Source: Lachnospiraceae bacterium
GTDB taxonomy: Bacteria > Bacillota > Clostridia > Lachnospirales > Lachnospiraceae
Assembly (NCBI GenBank): GCA_017420605.1
Contig: JAFOIS010000116.1
Coordinates: 1-6,154, forward strand
Length of the DNA: 6,154 bases
Reading direction: 5' to 3'
Shown: positions 1 through 6,154 of the stretch, piece after piece
How positions within the stretch are numbered: position 1 is the stretch's first letter
How the letters are laid out: the number at the start of each line of letters is the position of its first letter
Notes under the pieces: generated by a model
What the model saw: only the letters and a program-made list of their open reading frames with translations
Told to the model about the DNA's origin: nothing
Databases searched by the model: none
Position numbers and translations under genes: made by a program

Positions 1-1
1 C

Positions 2-943
2 ATGCCCCTCTTCCTTGTTGTAGCGATCGGATATCTCCTGCGCCGGATCGGCGTCATTGACGAAGTCTTTGCCTCCAAGATGAATCATTTTGTATTCTGG
101 ATCGCGATCCCCGTCATGCTGTTCCGGCAGATGGCGACCGCTGATTTCCGGACGTTCTGGGATACGGGCTTCTTTCTCTTCACATTTATCTGCACGCTGC
201 TGTGCGTAGGCGTCGGCTGGTTTATTTCAAGATATCTTGATCCCAAAGAGGACCGCGCCGAGTTCATTCAGGCCACCTATCGCAGTTCCGTCGTCATACT
301 GGGCGCTGCCTGCATGTCAAATGTATATGGAAATGTAGATACCCTGCCTCTCCTTCTGCTTGCCTGCGCTCCGGCCAATAACGTCGTTTCGGCGGTGATC
401 CTGGAAGTCATGGGACCGGGTAAGGGTACGGAACAGCCCTCTTCCGGAAATGCCCCCTCCGACAGATTCGCGATGACGAAGAAAACGCTTCTCGCACTCG
501 CGAAGAATCCGGTGCTTATCAGTATCCTTGCGGGTACGGTCTGGTCGCTGATCCGTATTCCCGTCCCGCAGATCATGGATTCCACGCTGAATCTGATCGG
601 GAGCCTTGTCTCCCCCATGGGTCTCATCGCTATGGGCGCCGGCATCCGTCCGGAAGGGATAAAAGGCGAGTTTATGCCTGCAACGGTTGCCTCCGCCGTC
701 AAGCTGGTGCTTCTTTGCATCCTGTTCGTTCCGCTTGCCGCGCTCTTCGGCTTCCGTGGTCCAAAGCTGCTCGCGATCCTTATCATGCTGGGATCGCCGG
801 CCACGATCAACTGCTATACGATGGCCCGTGCCATGGGTCATAAAGGTGACCTGTCCGCCAATGCGGTGGCACTCTCCACACTTCTTGTCGCGTTTACGAT
901 GACATTCTGGATCTTCCTGCTCCGGACTGCCGGCTGGCTTTGA
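2..943 (+). CDS. AEC family (auxin efflux carrier-like) transporter, 5' partial
   Basis: Probable membrane permease of the AEC family, whose bacterial members carry small organic anions such as malate or malonate, or amino-acid-like solutes; the substrate here cannot be read from sequence. The visible 313 residues are strongly hydrophobic, with about nine or ten membrane segments. They fall into two halves joined by a polar, charged loop at about residues 138-163. Family-like features are the opening PLFLVVAIGYLLRR segment, a small-residue stretch near 93-110, an APANN motif near 123-127, and a C-terminal SPATINCYTMARAMG stretch near 265-279. Relatives usually have about ten more residues before the PLF segment. 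The methionine at position 2 is therefore probably internal and the true start lies left of the window. The gene converges on the HD gene, with 59 bases between the stops. Family assignment is confident; substrate unknown. Confidence 0.88.
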   Translation: MPLFLVVAIGYLLRRIGVIDEVFASKMNHFVFWIAIPVMLFRQMATADFRTFWDTGFFLFTFICTLLCVGVGWFISRYLDPKEDRAEFIQATYRSSVVILGAACMSNVYGNVDTLPLLLLACAPANNVVSAVILEVMGPGKGTEQPSSGNAPSDRFAMTKKTLLALAKNPVLISILAGTVWSLIRIPVPQIMDSTLNLIGSLVSPMGLIAMGAGIRPEGIKGEFMPATVASAVKLVLLCILFVPLAALFGFRGPKLLAILIMLGSPATINCYTMARAMGHKGDLSANAVALSTLLVAFTMTFWIFLLRTAGWL

Positions 944-1002
944 AACGATTTATTCACATTTGTTGTATCTGCGAAAAACAGCATTCTCAAGACCCATTCC
1001 CG
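944..1002. other. Convergent intergenic gap, no clear terminator
   Basis: These 59 bases separate the stop codons of the plus-strand AEC carrier and the minus-strand HD gene. The sequence is AT-richer than its surroundings. I looked for a bidirectional hairpin and found only very short complementary pieces around 961-981, not a convincing stem followed by a T-run. Termination here may be factor-dependent, or may lie inside the opposing genes. Confidence 0.4.
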
Positions 1003-1446
1003 TTATTGCTCTTCTTCCGCGCGGAGCAGTATCTGTCTGGCTTTTTTATACTTTTCCACGCGCTGCAGGGCTTTTTCGTCGATCCTGTCGAGTCTGCCGA
1101 GATCACTGTTATGCTCCAGGTCGCTGAGCTTGACGCGTCTTGCAACCGGGTTTTTGCTCAGCTTCTCCACATATGCAAGGTATGGGACGCTGTCATCATG
1201 CGTAAGACATGCGAGGGCATCCGTAACGGCCGCGGGAAATCCCATCTTCCGCAGATCTTCCAGTGTGTATTCCGAATCTTCCACGACGTCATGCAGGAGC
1301 GCCGCGGCCGTCGTGATCTCATCGGGCATACTTTCCGCCACATGGAACGGGTGGAAAACGTATGGCATGCCGCTTTTGTCGACCTGGTCCTTATGTGCCG
1401 CAAAGCACAGTTTCATTGCCTTTTTCGTGAGTTCCGTATAAATCAT
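1003..1446 (-). CDS. Small stand-alone HD-domain protein, RelA/SpoT hydrolase-like
   Basis: Predicted cytoplasmic metal-dependent phosphohydrolase of 147 residues. It resembles the hydrolase domain of RelA/SpoT proteins, which removes the 3' pyrophosphate of (p)ppGpp. Visible motifs follow that domain in order: AAHKDQ..KSGMPY at about 16-29, the first metal histidine in FHPFHVA (His32), LLHDVVED with the HD pair His52-Asp53 and the acidic pair Glu56-Asp57, and VKLSDLEHNSD carrying Asp109 and Asn113. There is no synthetase, TGS or ACT domain, so it looks like a small alarmone hydrolase rather than a full RSH protein. It is shorter than MESH1-type enzymes. The start is supported by an AGGAGG site (1460-1455) eight bases upstream. 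It lies 46 bases downstream of the M20D gene with no terminator between them, so co-transcription is likely. The HD fold is confident; ppGpp as substrate is inference, and another nucleotide could be the real one. Confidence 0.85.
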   Translation of the reverse strand: MIYTELTKKAMKLCFAAHKDQVDKSGMPYVFHPFHVAESMPDEITTAAALLHDVVEDSEYTLEDLRKMGFPAAVTDALACLTHDDSVPYLAYVEKLSKNPVARRVKLSDLEHNSDLGRLDRIDEKALQRVEKYKKARQILLRAEEEQ

Positions 1447-1492
1447 GTCTCAAGCCTCCTGCTGTTCTATCGCAATCATCGTCAGGCATATA

Positions 1493-2674
1493 TCAGACCT
1501 GTTGCCATTCGAGTGCAAAGCCCGCAAGAAGGATAGCAGCCTTGCTCAGAACGGATTCATCCAGGACAAACCCGGGATGATGATGCGGATAAAGCGCCCC
1601 TTCCGGTTTAGCGCAAAGCATGAAGTAGAAAGCCGGGATACGGTCCGCGTAGCGTGCGAAGTCTTCGCCGATCATCGGGACCGGTTCGTATCTCTTCCAT
1701 CCGCTCTCCGGATAAAGCTCCTCCGTGATGCGGCAGAACTTCCGGTATAACTCCGTATCGATCTTAGTTGACATAAGATCAATCGTCGTCTCATAATCCG
1801 CAGGATATCCCTCTGCTGCAGCTTCATCCACGATCCGGCGTACGCCATCCCGCAGTTCCTTATGTTCTCCCCTGTCAAAGGAACGGATCGATCCTTCGAT
1901 CACACACGTCTCCGGGATCACATTATTACGTACGCCGCCCTGCACGACCGTGACCGCACAGACCGCATCGGGATGCGCTTCGGCCAGATCACGGATTTTT
2001 ACGACTGCCTCACAGGCCTGATACACCGGATTGATACTGGTGCGTGAAAGACAGACGTGACCGCCGGTCCCGTGGAATGCGGCCCGGTACGCAAAAATGT
2101 TCGCCGAGGTCGGCATATCGGTCACCAGCACGTCCCCTGCCCTGTAGTCTCTGTCGATATGGCAGCCGTTATGCATGCCAATGATCGCGTCCGCCTGCGG
2201 TTCTTCCAGAACACCGGCCTCGATCATACGTCTCGCGCCGCCGTCGCCTTCTTCATAAGGCTGGAAAATGAGCTTTACAGTTCCGCGCAGTTCATCCCTG
2301 TGCCGCAGAATCAGTTCCGCCGCGCCGAGCAGCGCCGCAGCATGAAAGTCATGCCCGCAGGCGTGCATATTGCCGTTCTGTGACGCATACGGAAGACCTG
2401 TCTCTTCCCGGATCGGCAGCCCGTCACAATCCGCCCGGATCGCAAGGCACTTTCCGGGGAGTTCCCCTTCGATCAGCGCCGTGACCCCGTGGCCGCCGAC
2501 TCCGGCAGTGATCTTTTCGATCCCGGTTCCGCGAAGGTATGAAATGACCGCTGCCTCGGTCAGGGGCGTATCCATCCGCAGCTCCGGGCAGGCATGCAGC
2601 GTTCTCCGGTAACCGGTCAGTATTTCCTGCAGGGATTCCCCTTCCTGTCTCAGACTTCGTTGCATGGTTTCCAT
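1493..2674 (-). CDS. M20D-family amidohydrolase (N-acyl-amino acid/hippurate hydrolase-like)
   Basis: Predicted cytoplasmic dinuclear metal amidohydrolase of 393 residues, the normal length for peptidase family M20D (hippurate hydrolase, IAA-amino acid hydrolase and N-acyl-L-amino acid amidohydrolase relatives). It would cleave an amide bond to free an amino acid from an acyl group or a short peptide. The N-terminal catalytic part shows RADCDGLPI (80-88) and MHACGHD, with probable metal ligands Cys106 and His108. Glu141-Glu142 follow (general base and ligand), then GMHNGCH with His168. The dimerisation domain (about 185-295) contains HGTGGH (His206) and the family motif GG.RNNVIPE (246-255). 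The C-terminal HHHPGF supplies the last ligand, probably His365. All expected metal residues are present, so the enzyme should be active. No signal peptide is seen. It is the first gene of a unit behind its own promoter. Exact substrate and stereospecificity are unknown. Confidence 0.92.
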   Translation of the reverse strand: METMQRSLRQEGESLQEILTGYRRTLHACPELRMDTPLTEAAVISYLRGTGIEKITAGVGGHGVTALIEGELPGKCLAIRADCDGLPIREETGLPYASQNGNMHACGHDFHAAALLGAAELILRHRDELRGTVKLIFQPYEEGDGGARRMIEAGVLEEPQADAIIGMHNGCHIDRDYRAGDVLVTDMPTSANIFAYRAAFHGTGGHVCLSRTSINPVYQACEAVVKIRDLAEAHPDAVCAVTVVQGGVRNNVIPETCVIEGSIRSFDRGEHKELRDGVRRIVDEAAAEGYPADYETTIDLMSTKIDTELYRKFCRITEELYPESGWKRYEPVPMIGEDFARYADRIPAFYFMLCAKPEGALYPHHHPGFVLDESVLSKAAILLAGFALEWQQV

Positions 2675-2683
2675 CTTTTTCAG

Positions 2684-2690
2684 TTTCCTC
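2684..2690 (-). promoter_or_regulatory. Ribosome binding site of the M20D amidohydrolase gene
   Basis: On the minus strand the sequence GAGGAAA precedes the ATG at 2674, with 12 bases between GAGG and the start codon. A second in-frame ATG nine bases later (2665) would be 21 bases away, too far. The spacing therefore favours the first methionine, although it is on the long side and may give moderate translation. Confidence 0.6.
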
Positions 2691-2731
2691 GAGGCTTTGT
2701 TATTTGCCGGGCATCCGCAATTTCTTTATTT

Positions 2732-2740
2732 ATTATAGCA
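2732..2740 (-). promoter_or_regulatory. Extended -10 promoter driving the M20D-HD unit
   Basis: Read on the minus strand, 2740-2732 is TGCTATAAT: a perfect TATAAT with the TGn extension of extended -10 promoters. No good -35 hexamer is found 16-18 bases upstream; the best candidates there match TTGACA poorly, which fits an extended -10 type or an activated promoter. Transcription would start near 2725 and leave a leader of about 50 bases before the ATG at 2674. The promoter lies just downstream of the terminator of the preceding symporter gene, so the M20D-HD pair should have its own transcription start. Confidence 0.75.
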
Positions 2741-2785
2741 TTTGCAGGGTCGAAATCGAGAGATATCCGGACAATTCTCACACGC

Positions 2786-2808
2786 TTCTGAACCCGATCG
2801 TTTCTGAA
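2786..2808. repeat. Pair of TTCTGAA repeats upstream of the M20D promoter
   Basis: The heptamer TTCTGAA occurs at 2786-2792 and again at 2802-2808, 16 bases apart, and each copy is itself a TTC-N-GAA palindrome. A CGATCG palindrome lies between them (2795-2800). The pair sits about 50-75 bases upstream of the -10 box, in the gap between the terminator and the promoter, where an activator could bind. The pattern is short and could arise by chance; the second copy also touches the T-tract of the terminator. Confidence 0.3.
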
Positions 2809-2840
2809 AACATAAACGGGCCGCCATACGGCAGCCCGTT
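2807..2840 (-). terminator. Intrinsic terminator of the symporter operon
   Basis: On the minus strand an 11-base-pair GC-rich stem (arms 2840-2830 and 2825-2815, four-base loop GUAU) contains one G-U wobble. It is followed by UUUAUGUUUU. The hairpin begins 29 bases after the symporter stop codon. The wobble is a C-A mismatch on the plus strand, and the T-run is present only in the minus direction, so it acts as a minus-strand terminator. It separates the symporter unit from the M20D unit. Confidence 0.85.
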
Positions 2841-2869
2841 CCACGAAATTCTGATTATATGTCTCCTTT

Positions 2870-4291
2870 TCAGTCGTCCGTGGCCTTCACTTTTGACTTG
2901 AACTGGTCGACCATCTCGATCTGTTCCTGCTTTACACCCGCCTTGATGCCGAAGCCGGCAACAAAGCCGAGGATGCCGAGGATAAGCGCGACAAACACGG
3001 AGTTGATCCCGAACGGGCTCTTCAGGAATTCCCAGACCACGACGCCGATGATCGAAAGACCGAGCGACAGCGCGCCGGAAGCCGGGGTCGCCTTCTTCGA
3101 AAGCAGGCCGCCGTACAGCGGAATGATCATGCAGGTGATGCATGCGTATCCGAGCATGATCCAGGTCATGATGCTCGGCTGGAACTTAATGACAAAGTAC
3201 GAAATGACCGCCGCGATCCAGACAAAGAGCTTGCCCGCGATGACCTGCGCCTTGTCGGAGATCTTCGGAAAGACCGCCTTCAGAAGGTCATGCGAGAACG
3301 ACATGGACGCGGACAGATACATCGAGTTCGCCGTCGTAAGGACCGCCGCGATGATCGCCGCCGAATAGAGCGCGCCGACCGCCGGGCTGACCGTCTTCAG
3401 AAGCTCGACGATCACGTCGTTGCCGGCCAGGCCTTCCGGAAGGATGATCCTCGCGGAAATGCCCATCGCCGCGATCAGCAGGAAGCACAGCAGCGCGAGC
3501 CACGCCGCGGTGCGCGTCGCCCTGTTCGCGTCTTTCGGGCTCTTCGCCGCGTTGATCCTCTGGAACATGACCGCCTGGTCGGCAAGGCCCATGCCGAACG
3601 CGGAGATGACCGAACCCGCGAAAGTCAGGAACGGCAGCGTCGGCGCCGTAAGGCTCAGCATGTCAGACGGCAGTGCGCTCCAGCCCGCAAAACCGCCGGA
3701 CTTCTGGAAAGCCGTCACGGAGACCACCAGCGCGCCGCCGATGATGAGGACCGCCTGGATAGCGTCCGTAATGGCAACGCCCTTGAAGCCGCCCAGCGTC
3801 GCGGTGATCGCGAAAAGCAGAACGCCGATGATCATCGCCCAGTTTTTGTCGATCCCCACATAGCCGCTGAGAAGCGTGGAGAACGAAGAAAGCATCGCGA
3901 AGCCGACGGCGATGCCGACGATCATGTTGATGATGCCGGAAATGAGTCTCGCGGCTTTACCGTATCTCTTCGAAAAGATATCGGCGATGGAGTACACCTT
4001 CAGTCTCCGTACACGCGCCGCAATGAAGTACGCCATGACGATCTGCGCCGCGAACAGCGCGATGAACATCCAGAAGTACAGCACGCCGTAGGTGTAGAAC
4101 GAACCGACGTAACCCATCATCGTGCCGCCGCCGATCAGCGAGGCAATGATCGTACCGGTCAGGACGAACCACGGCAGCTTGCCGTCCGCCAGGGCATAGT
4201 CCTTGAAGGTTTTCGATTTCCTGCCGCTGATGACAACGATCGCGATGACCGCCGCCAGATAGATAGGAATCAATACTGCAGTTAAATTCAT
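2870..4291 (-). CDS. Sodium:solute symporter (SSS family)
   Basis: Integral inner-membrane permease of 473 residues, predicted to couple inward sodium flow to uptake of an organic solute (SSS family, TC 2.A.21; relatives include PutP, PanF and SGLT). Hydrophobicity gives about 13 membrane helices, the usual number. Family landmarks are the glycine-rich SLIGGGTMMGYVG in the second predicted helix (51-63) and LGGFKGVAITDAIQ (166-179). Others are the cytoplasmic-loop signature FQRINAAKSPKDA (243-255) and AAVLTTANSMYLSAS (315-329), in which Thr319-Thr320 align with the Ser340-Thr341 sodium-site pair of PutP. The helix pair ending PLYGGLLSKKATPASGA (391-407) is also typical. The start has a strong GGGAGG site five bases upstream (4302-4297). 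The gene follows the deacylase by 16 bases and ends in a terminator, so it is the last gene of that unit. Its substrate is plausibly what the deacylase acts on, but this is inference. Confidence 0.93.
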   Translation of the reverse strand: MNLTAVLIPIYLAAVIAIVVISGRKSKTFKDYALADGKLPWFVLTGTIIASLIGGGTMMGYVGSFYTYGVLYFWMFIALFAAQIVMAYFIAARVRRLKVYSIADIFSKRYGKAARLISGIINMIVGIAVGFAMLSSFSTLLSGYVGIDKNWAMIIGVLLFAITATLGGFKGVAITDAIQAVLIIGGALVVSVTAFQKSGGFAGWSALPSDMLSLTAPTLPFLTFAGSVISAFGMGLADQAVMFQRINAAKSPKDANRATRTAAWLALLCFLLIAAMGISARIILPEGLAGNDVIVELLKTVSPAVGALYSAAIIAAVLTTANSMYLSASMSFSHDLLKAVFPKISDKAQVIAGKLFVWIAAVISYFVIKFQPSIMTWIMLGYACITCMIIPLYGGLLSKKATPASGALSLGLSIIGVVVWEFLKSPFGINSVFVALILGILGFVAGFGIKAGVKQEQIEMVDQFKSKVKATDD

Positions 4292-4307
4292 TTCTCCCTC
4301 CCTTCCG

Positions 4308-5921
4308 TCAGGAAACAGTTCCCGACCGGTTTATAAGTACCTTACCGGCAGAACCACAGGTAATACTGCCGTGATCTACAGCAACTATGCCATTCACAAC
4401 GACCCAGGCGATCCCGGGATTCTCCGCTCTCGGATCCTCGTAGGATCCCCGGTCGATGATCGTGTTCCTGTTAAAGACGACGATATCCGCGTCCTTTCCT
4501 TCTTCGATCCGCCCTTTTCCGGTCATCCCCAGCATATCCGCGGGCATGGACGTCATTTTCCGGACGGCCGTTTCAAGATCCAGTACGCCCCGCTCCCGCA
4601 CATAGTGTCCGAGCATGCGCGGATAGGTGGCGTAGCCTCTCGGATGGACTCTGTACTCCTCGGCATACAGCAGGGAATCCGTGCAGATGCTCACGAGCGG
4701 GCTGCGGAGGATCATTTCCACGGCTTCCTCCCGCATAAAATACAGCAGAACCATGACCTGCCCGTGATTGATCCGCAGCAGACGGAAGATCGTATCGACC
4801 GGCTCGATGTCCCAGAGCTCCGCGATCTCCCGCAGGTTTTTGCCCTCAAGGCTCCTGTCTTCGGGCGATCCGATGATCACGATCCCCTCGAACCCCGTGC
4901 TGTCCAGCGGATTCTGCCAGGTCCCGTCGTTATGCAGGATCTCATAACGGATCTTTTCCAGGGTCCTTGGGTCGTCGAAGCGCCGGATCATCTCCTCGAA
5001 GCCGCCGGCGGTATACCGGTACGGGATCGTCGTGGTCAGCGTCGAAGCGCCGGCGCTGTACGGATAATGATCGAGATAGACCTTGAGGCCTTCTTCGCGC
5101 GCTTCCCGGACGAGCCGGTGCACTTCCGGGATAAGGTGTTCGAGACGGATCCCTGTCACCTTATGATGGGAAATGATCGTGCGGACGCCCGTCCGTCTGG
5201 CCGCCTCTATCGTTTCCCGGACGCTTTCGATGACGAATTCGCCCTCGCTGCGGATATGCGAGGCGTAAATACCGTCATACTCCTTCACGATCTTAAGGAG
5301 ATGCCAGATCTCTTCGTTCGTGGCGTTGCTTCCCGGGGCATAAACGAGTCCGGTCGTCATGCCGATCGCGCCGGCTTCCATCGCCTCGCGAAGGAGCGCG
5401 TCCATGCGTTCCGACTCTTCTTCGGTGAGAGGCGAAGGATCGAAGCCCTTCACGGCGATCCGGAGCGCGCCGTGCGCAACGTAGAACGCTTCGCTGATCC
5501 CGGCATGCAGGTCCGCCGCCGCTTCAAGGAAAGCGCGGAAAGTCGCATAGCTCTCCCATTGTTCAGGCGCCTTTATCCCCGCGGCAGCCGTTCCCACGTA
5601 CTGCTTCAGATAGGGGAACGTCTCCGGAGCCACCGGCGCCATGCCGATGCCGCAGTTCCCGCTCACTTCCGTCGTCACGCCCTGCAGAAGCTTCGGGCGC
5701 ATGGACGGGTCGTAATACATATACAGTTCGGAATGCGCGTGCGAATCGATGAATCCCGGACAGAGGACCTCCTCGTCCGAAAGTTCTATCACCCGCGCAG
5801 CTTCCGGGAATTCATCTCCGATATATGCGATCAGCCCGTTTTGCACGCCGACGTTCGCTTTTCGGCACGGTCCGCCCGATCCGTCGGCGATCGCCGCGTT
5901 GGTAAACAGCAGGTCCAGCAT
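4308..5921 (-). CDS. N-acyl-D-amino-acid deacylase family amidohydrolase
   Basis: Predicted cytoplasmic zinc amidohydrolase of 537 residues from the D-aminoacylase group (amidohydrolase family 3), which hydrolyses N-acyl-D-amino acids to a carboxylate and a D-amino acid. The metal site is complete and in order: GFIDSHAH (His61, His63), GVTTEVSGNCGIGMAP with Cys90 (the Cys96 position of the Alcaligenes enzyme), YASHIRSEGE with His222, IISHHK with His252, and ICTDSLL with Asp415. LDHYPYSAG (283-291) and the C-terminal beta-sandwich return with PADMLGMTGKGRIEEGKDAD (460-479) and the VVNG strand are also typical. Length is normal. The ATG is preceded by GGAGG nine bases upstream and follows the stop of the preceding gene by one base, suggesting translational coupling. 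It is followed by the symporter. Related members act on D-glutamate derivatives, dipeptides or other cyclic or acyl amides, so the exact substrate is open. Confidence 0.92.
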   Translation of the reverse strand: MLDLLFTNAAIADGSGGPCRKANVGVQNGLIAYIGDEFPEAARVIELSDEEVLCPGFIDSHAHSELYMYYDPSMRPKLLQGVTTEVSGNCGIGMAPVAPETFPYLKQYVGTAAAGIKAPEQWESYATFRAFLEAAADLHAGISEAFYVAHGALRIAVKGFDPSPLTEEESERMDALLREAMEAGAIGMTTGLVYAPGSNATNEEIWHLLKIVKEYDGIYASHIRSEGEFVIESVRETIEAARRTGVRTIISHHKVTGIRLEHLIPEVHRLVREAREEGLKVYLDHYPYSAGASTLTTTIPYRYTAGGFEEMIRRFDDPRTLEKIRYEILHNDGTWQNPLDSTGFEGIVIIGSPEDRSLEGKNLREIAELWDIEPVDTIFRLLRINHGQVMVLLYFMREEAVEMILRSPLVSICTDSLLYAEEYRVHPRGYATYPRMLGHYVRERGVLDLETAVRKMTSMPADMLGMTGKGRIEEGKDADIVVFNRNTIIDRGSYEDPRAENPGIAWVVVNGIVAVDHGSITCGSAGKVLINRSGTVS

Positions 5922-5922
5922 T

Positions 5923-6154
5923 TTATAATTCCTCCAGCATGGACGCCACAGCTCTTATCGCATCCATAAGGACCGGCAGGCTGTCCGTTTCCGGGAGCAT
6001 CAGCCGTACCGCACGGGCGTCGAGACCCGGGTACGTCCGGCAGCTGACCGTCAGAACGCCGCATTTCCGGAATAACTCGAACAGGTCCGCCTCCGTGCCT
6101 TCCTTTGCTTTCTCTTTCGTATAGAGCATGAAGATCGGAACGGACAGAGACGTC
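5923..6154 (-). CDS. C-terminal end of a fold-type I PLP-dependent enzyme, probably an aminotransferase (partial)
   Basis: Only the last 77 or so residues are in the window; the gene runs off the right edge. The frame is open to the edge, and the ATG at 6129 is internal. The reading starts with a SLSVPIFML strand, followed by TEADLFELFRKCGVLTVSCRTYPG and then ARAVRLMLPETDSLPVLMDAI. This order (strand, helix, 'GVL' strand, then a VRL strand with an arginine) matches the small C-terminal domain of class I/II aminotransferases, where that arginine usually binds the substrate carboxylate. The fragment is too short to tell an aminotransferase from a beta-eliminating lyase or decarboxylase of the same fold. 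Its stop overlaps the deacylase translation start region, so both belong to one operon. This suggests that it acts on the amino acid released by the deacylase or makes a related one. Confidence 0.6.
   Translation of the reverse strand, partial: TSLSVPIFMLYTKEKAKEGTEADLFELFRKCGVLTVSCRTYPGLDARAVRLMLPETDSLPVLMDAIRAVASMLEEL
5931..5935 (-). promoter_or_regulatory. Ribosome binding site of the deacylase inside the upstream gene
   Basis: GGAGG (minus strand 5935-5931) lies within the Leu-Glu-Glu-Leu codons that end the upstream PLP-enzyme gene, nine bases before the deacylase ATG. The upstream stop (5925-5923) and the ATG (5921-5919) are one base apart. Ribosomes finishing the first gene would therefore sit on the start site of the second. 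Confidence 0.75.

Noticed and set aside
317..841. Minus-strand open frames opposite the AEC carrier (174 and 177 codons)
   Set aside because: Both are antisense to a frame with clear membrane segments and AEC-like motifs, and neither product resembles a known protein.
961..981. Possible hairpin in the convergent gap
   Set aside because: Only three- to four-base complementary pieces are present, with no GC-rich stem or following T-run, so it is not called as a terminator.
1447..1492. Possible terminator or separate promoter between the M20D and HD genes
   Set aside because: No stem-loop with a T-run and no -10/-35 pair is seen in these 46 bases; only the HD ribosome site is present.
940..1536. 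Plus-strand open frame of 198 codons overlapping the AEC stop and the HD gene
   Set aside because: It lies opposite the HD gene, which has clear catalytic motifs and an AGGAGG site; the plus-strand product shows no recognisable family.
3290..4285. Plus-strand open frame of 331 codons antisense to the symporter
   Set aside because: The translation is a low-complexity run of Arg, Asp, Glu and His typical of a shadow frame opposite a hydrophobic GC-rich gene. It shows no domain.
4371..5969. Plus-strand open frame of 532 codons antisense to the deacylase
   Set aside because: It mirrors the deacylase gene on the opposite strand, has a composition rich in Arg, Asp and His without recognisable domains, and no matching ribosome site. 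Long antisense frames are expected opposite GC-rich genes, and the minus-strand frame has complete family motifs.

Overview
The window looks like chromosomal DNA from a moderately GC-rich Bacillota, most likely a Clostridia-type anaerobe. This is inferred from the strong AGGAGG/GGGAGG-type ribosome binding sites, tight co-directional gene spacing and the mix of families (AEC carrier, M20D amidohydrolase, sodium:solute symporter, stand-alone SpoT-like HD protein). No marker gene fixes the genus. No RNA gene, insertion sequence, CRISPR array or phage gene is visible.

Layout. Positions 2-943 (+) hold most of an AEC-family (auxin efflux carrier-like) permease whose first residues lie outside the window. 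Everything else is on the minus strand and converges on it. Read in transcription order from the right edge, the first minus-strand unit is: the C-terminal end of a probable fold-type I PLP enzyme (6154-5923, partial); an N-acyl-D-amino-acid deacylase family amidohydrolase (5921-4308), starting one base after the upstream stop; and an SSS-family sodium/solute symporter (4291-2870), 16 bases further on. A clear intrinsic terminator (2840-2807) closes this unit. A second unit then starts from an extended -10 promoter (-10 at 2737-2732): an M20D-family amidohydrolase (2674-1493), followed 46 bases later by a small stand-alone HD-domain protein resembling the (p)ppGpp hydrolase domain of RelA/SpoT (1446-1003).

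How the genes may work together. Two metal-dependent amide hydrolases of opposite stereochemical tradition (D-aminoacylase and the L-leaning M20D group) sit beside a symporter, an amino-acid-type PLP enzyme and a carrier for small organic anions. The simplest reading is a scavenging locus: N-acyl amino acids, or similar capped amino acids, are imported, deacylated in the cytoplasm, and the freed amino acids are then processed by the PLP enzyme. This role is inferred from gene families and spacing; no substrate can be read from the sequence. The most unexpected member is the alarmone-hydrolase-like HD protein, apparently transcribed together with the M20D enzyme.
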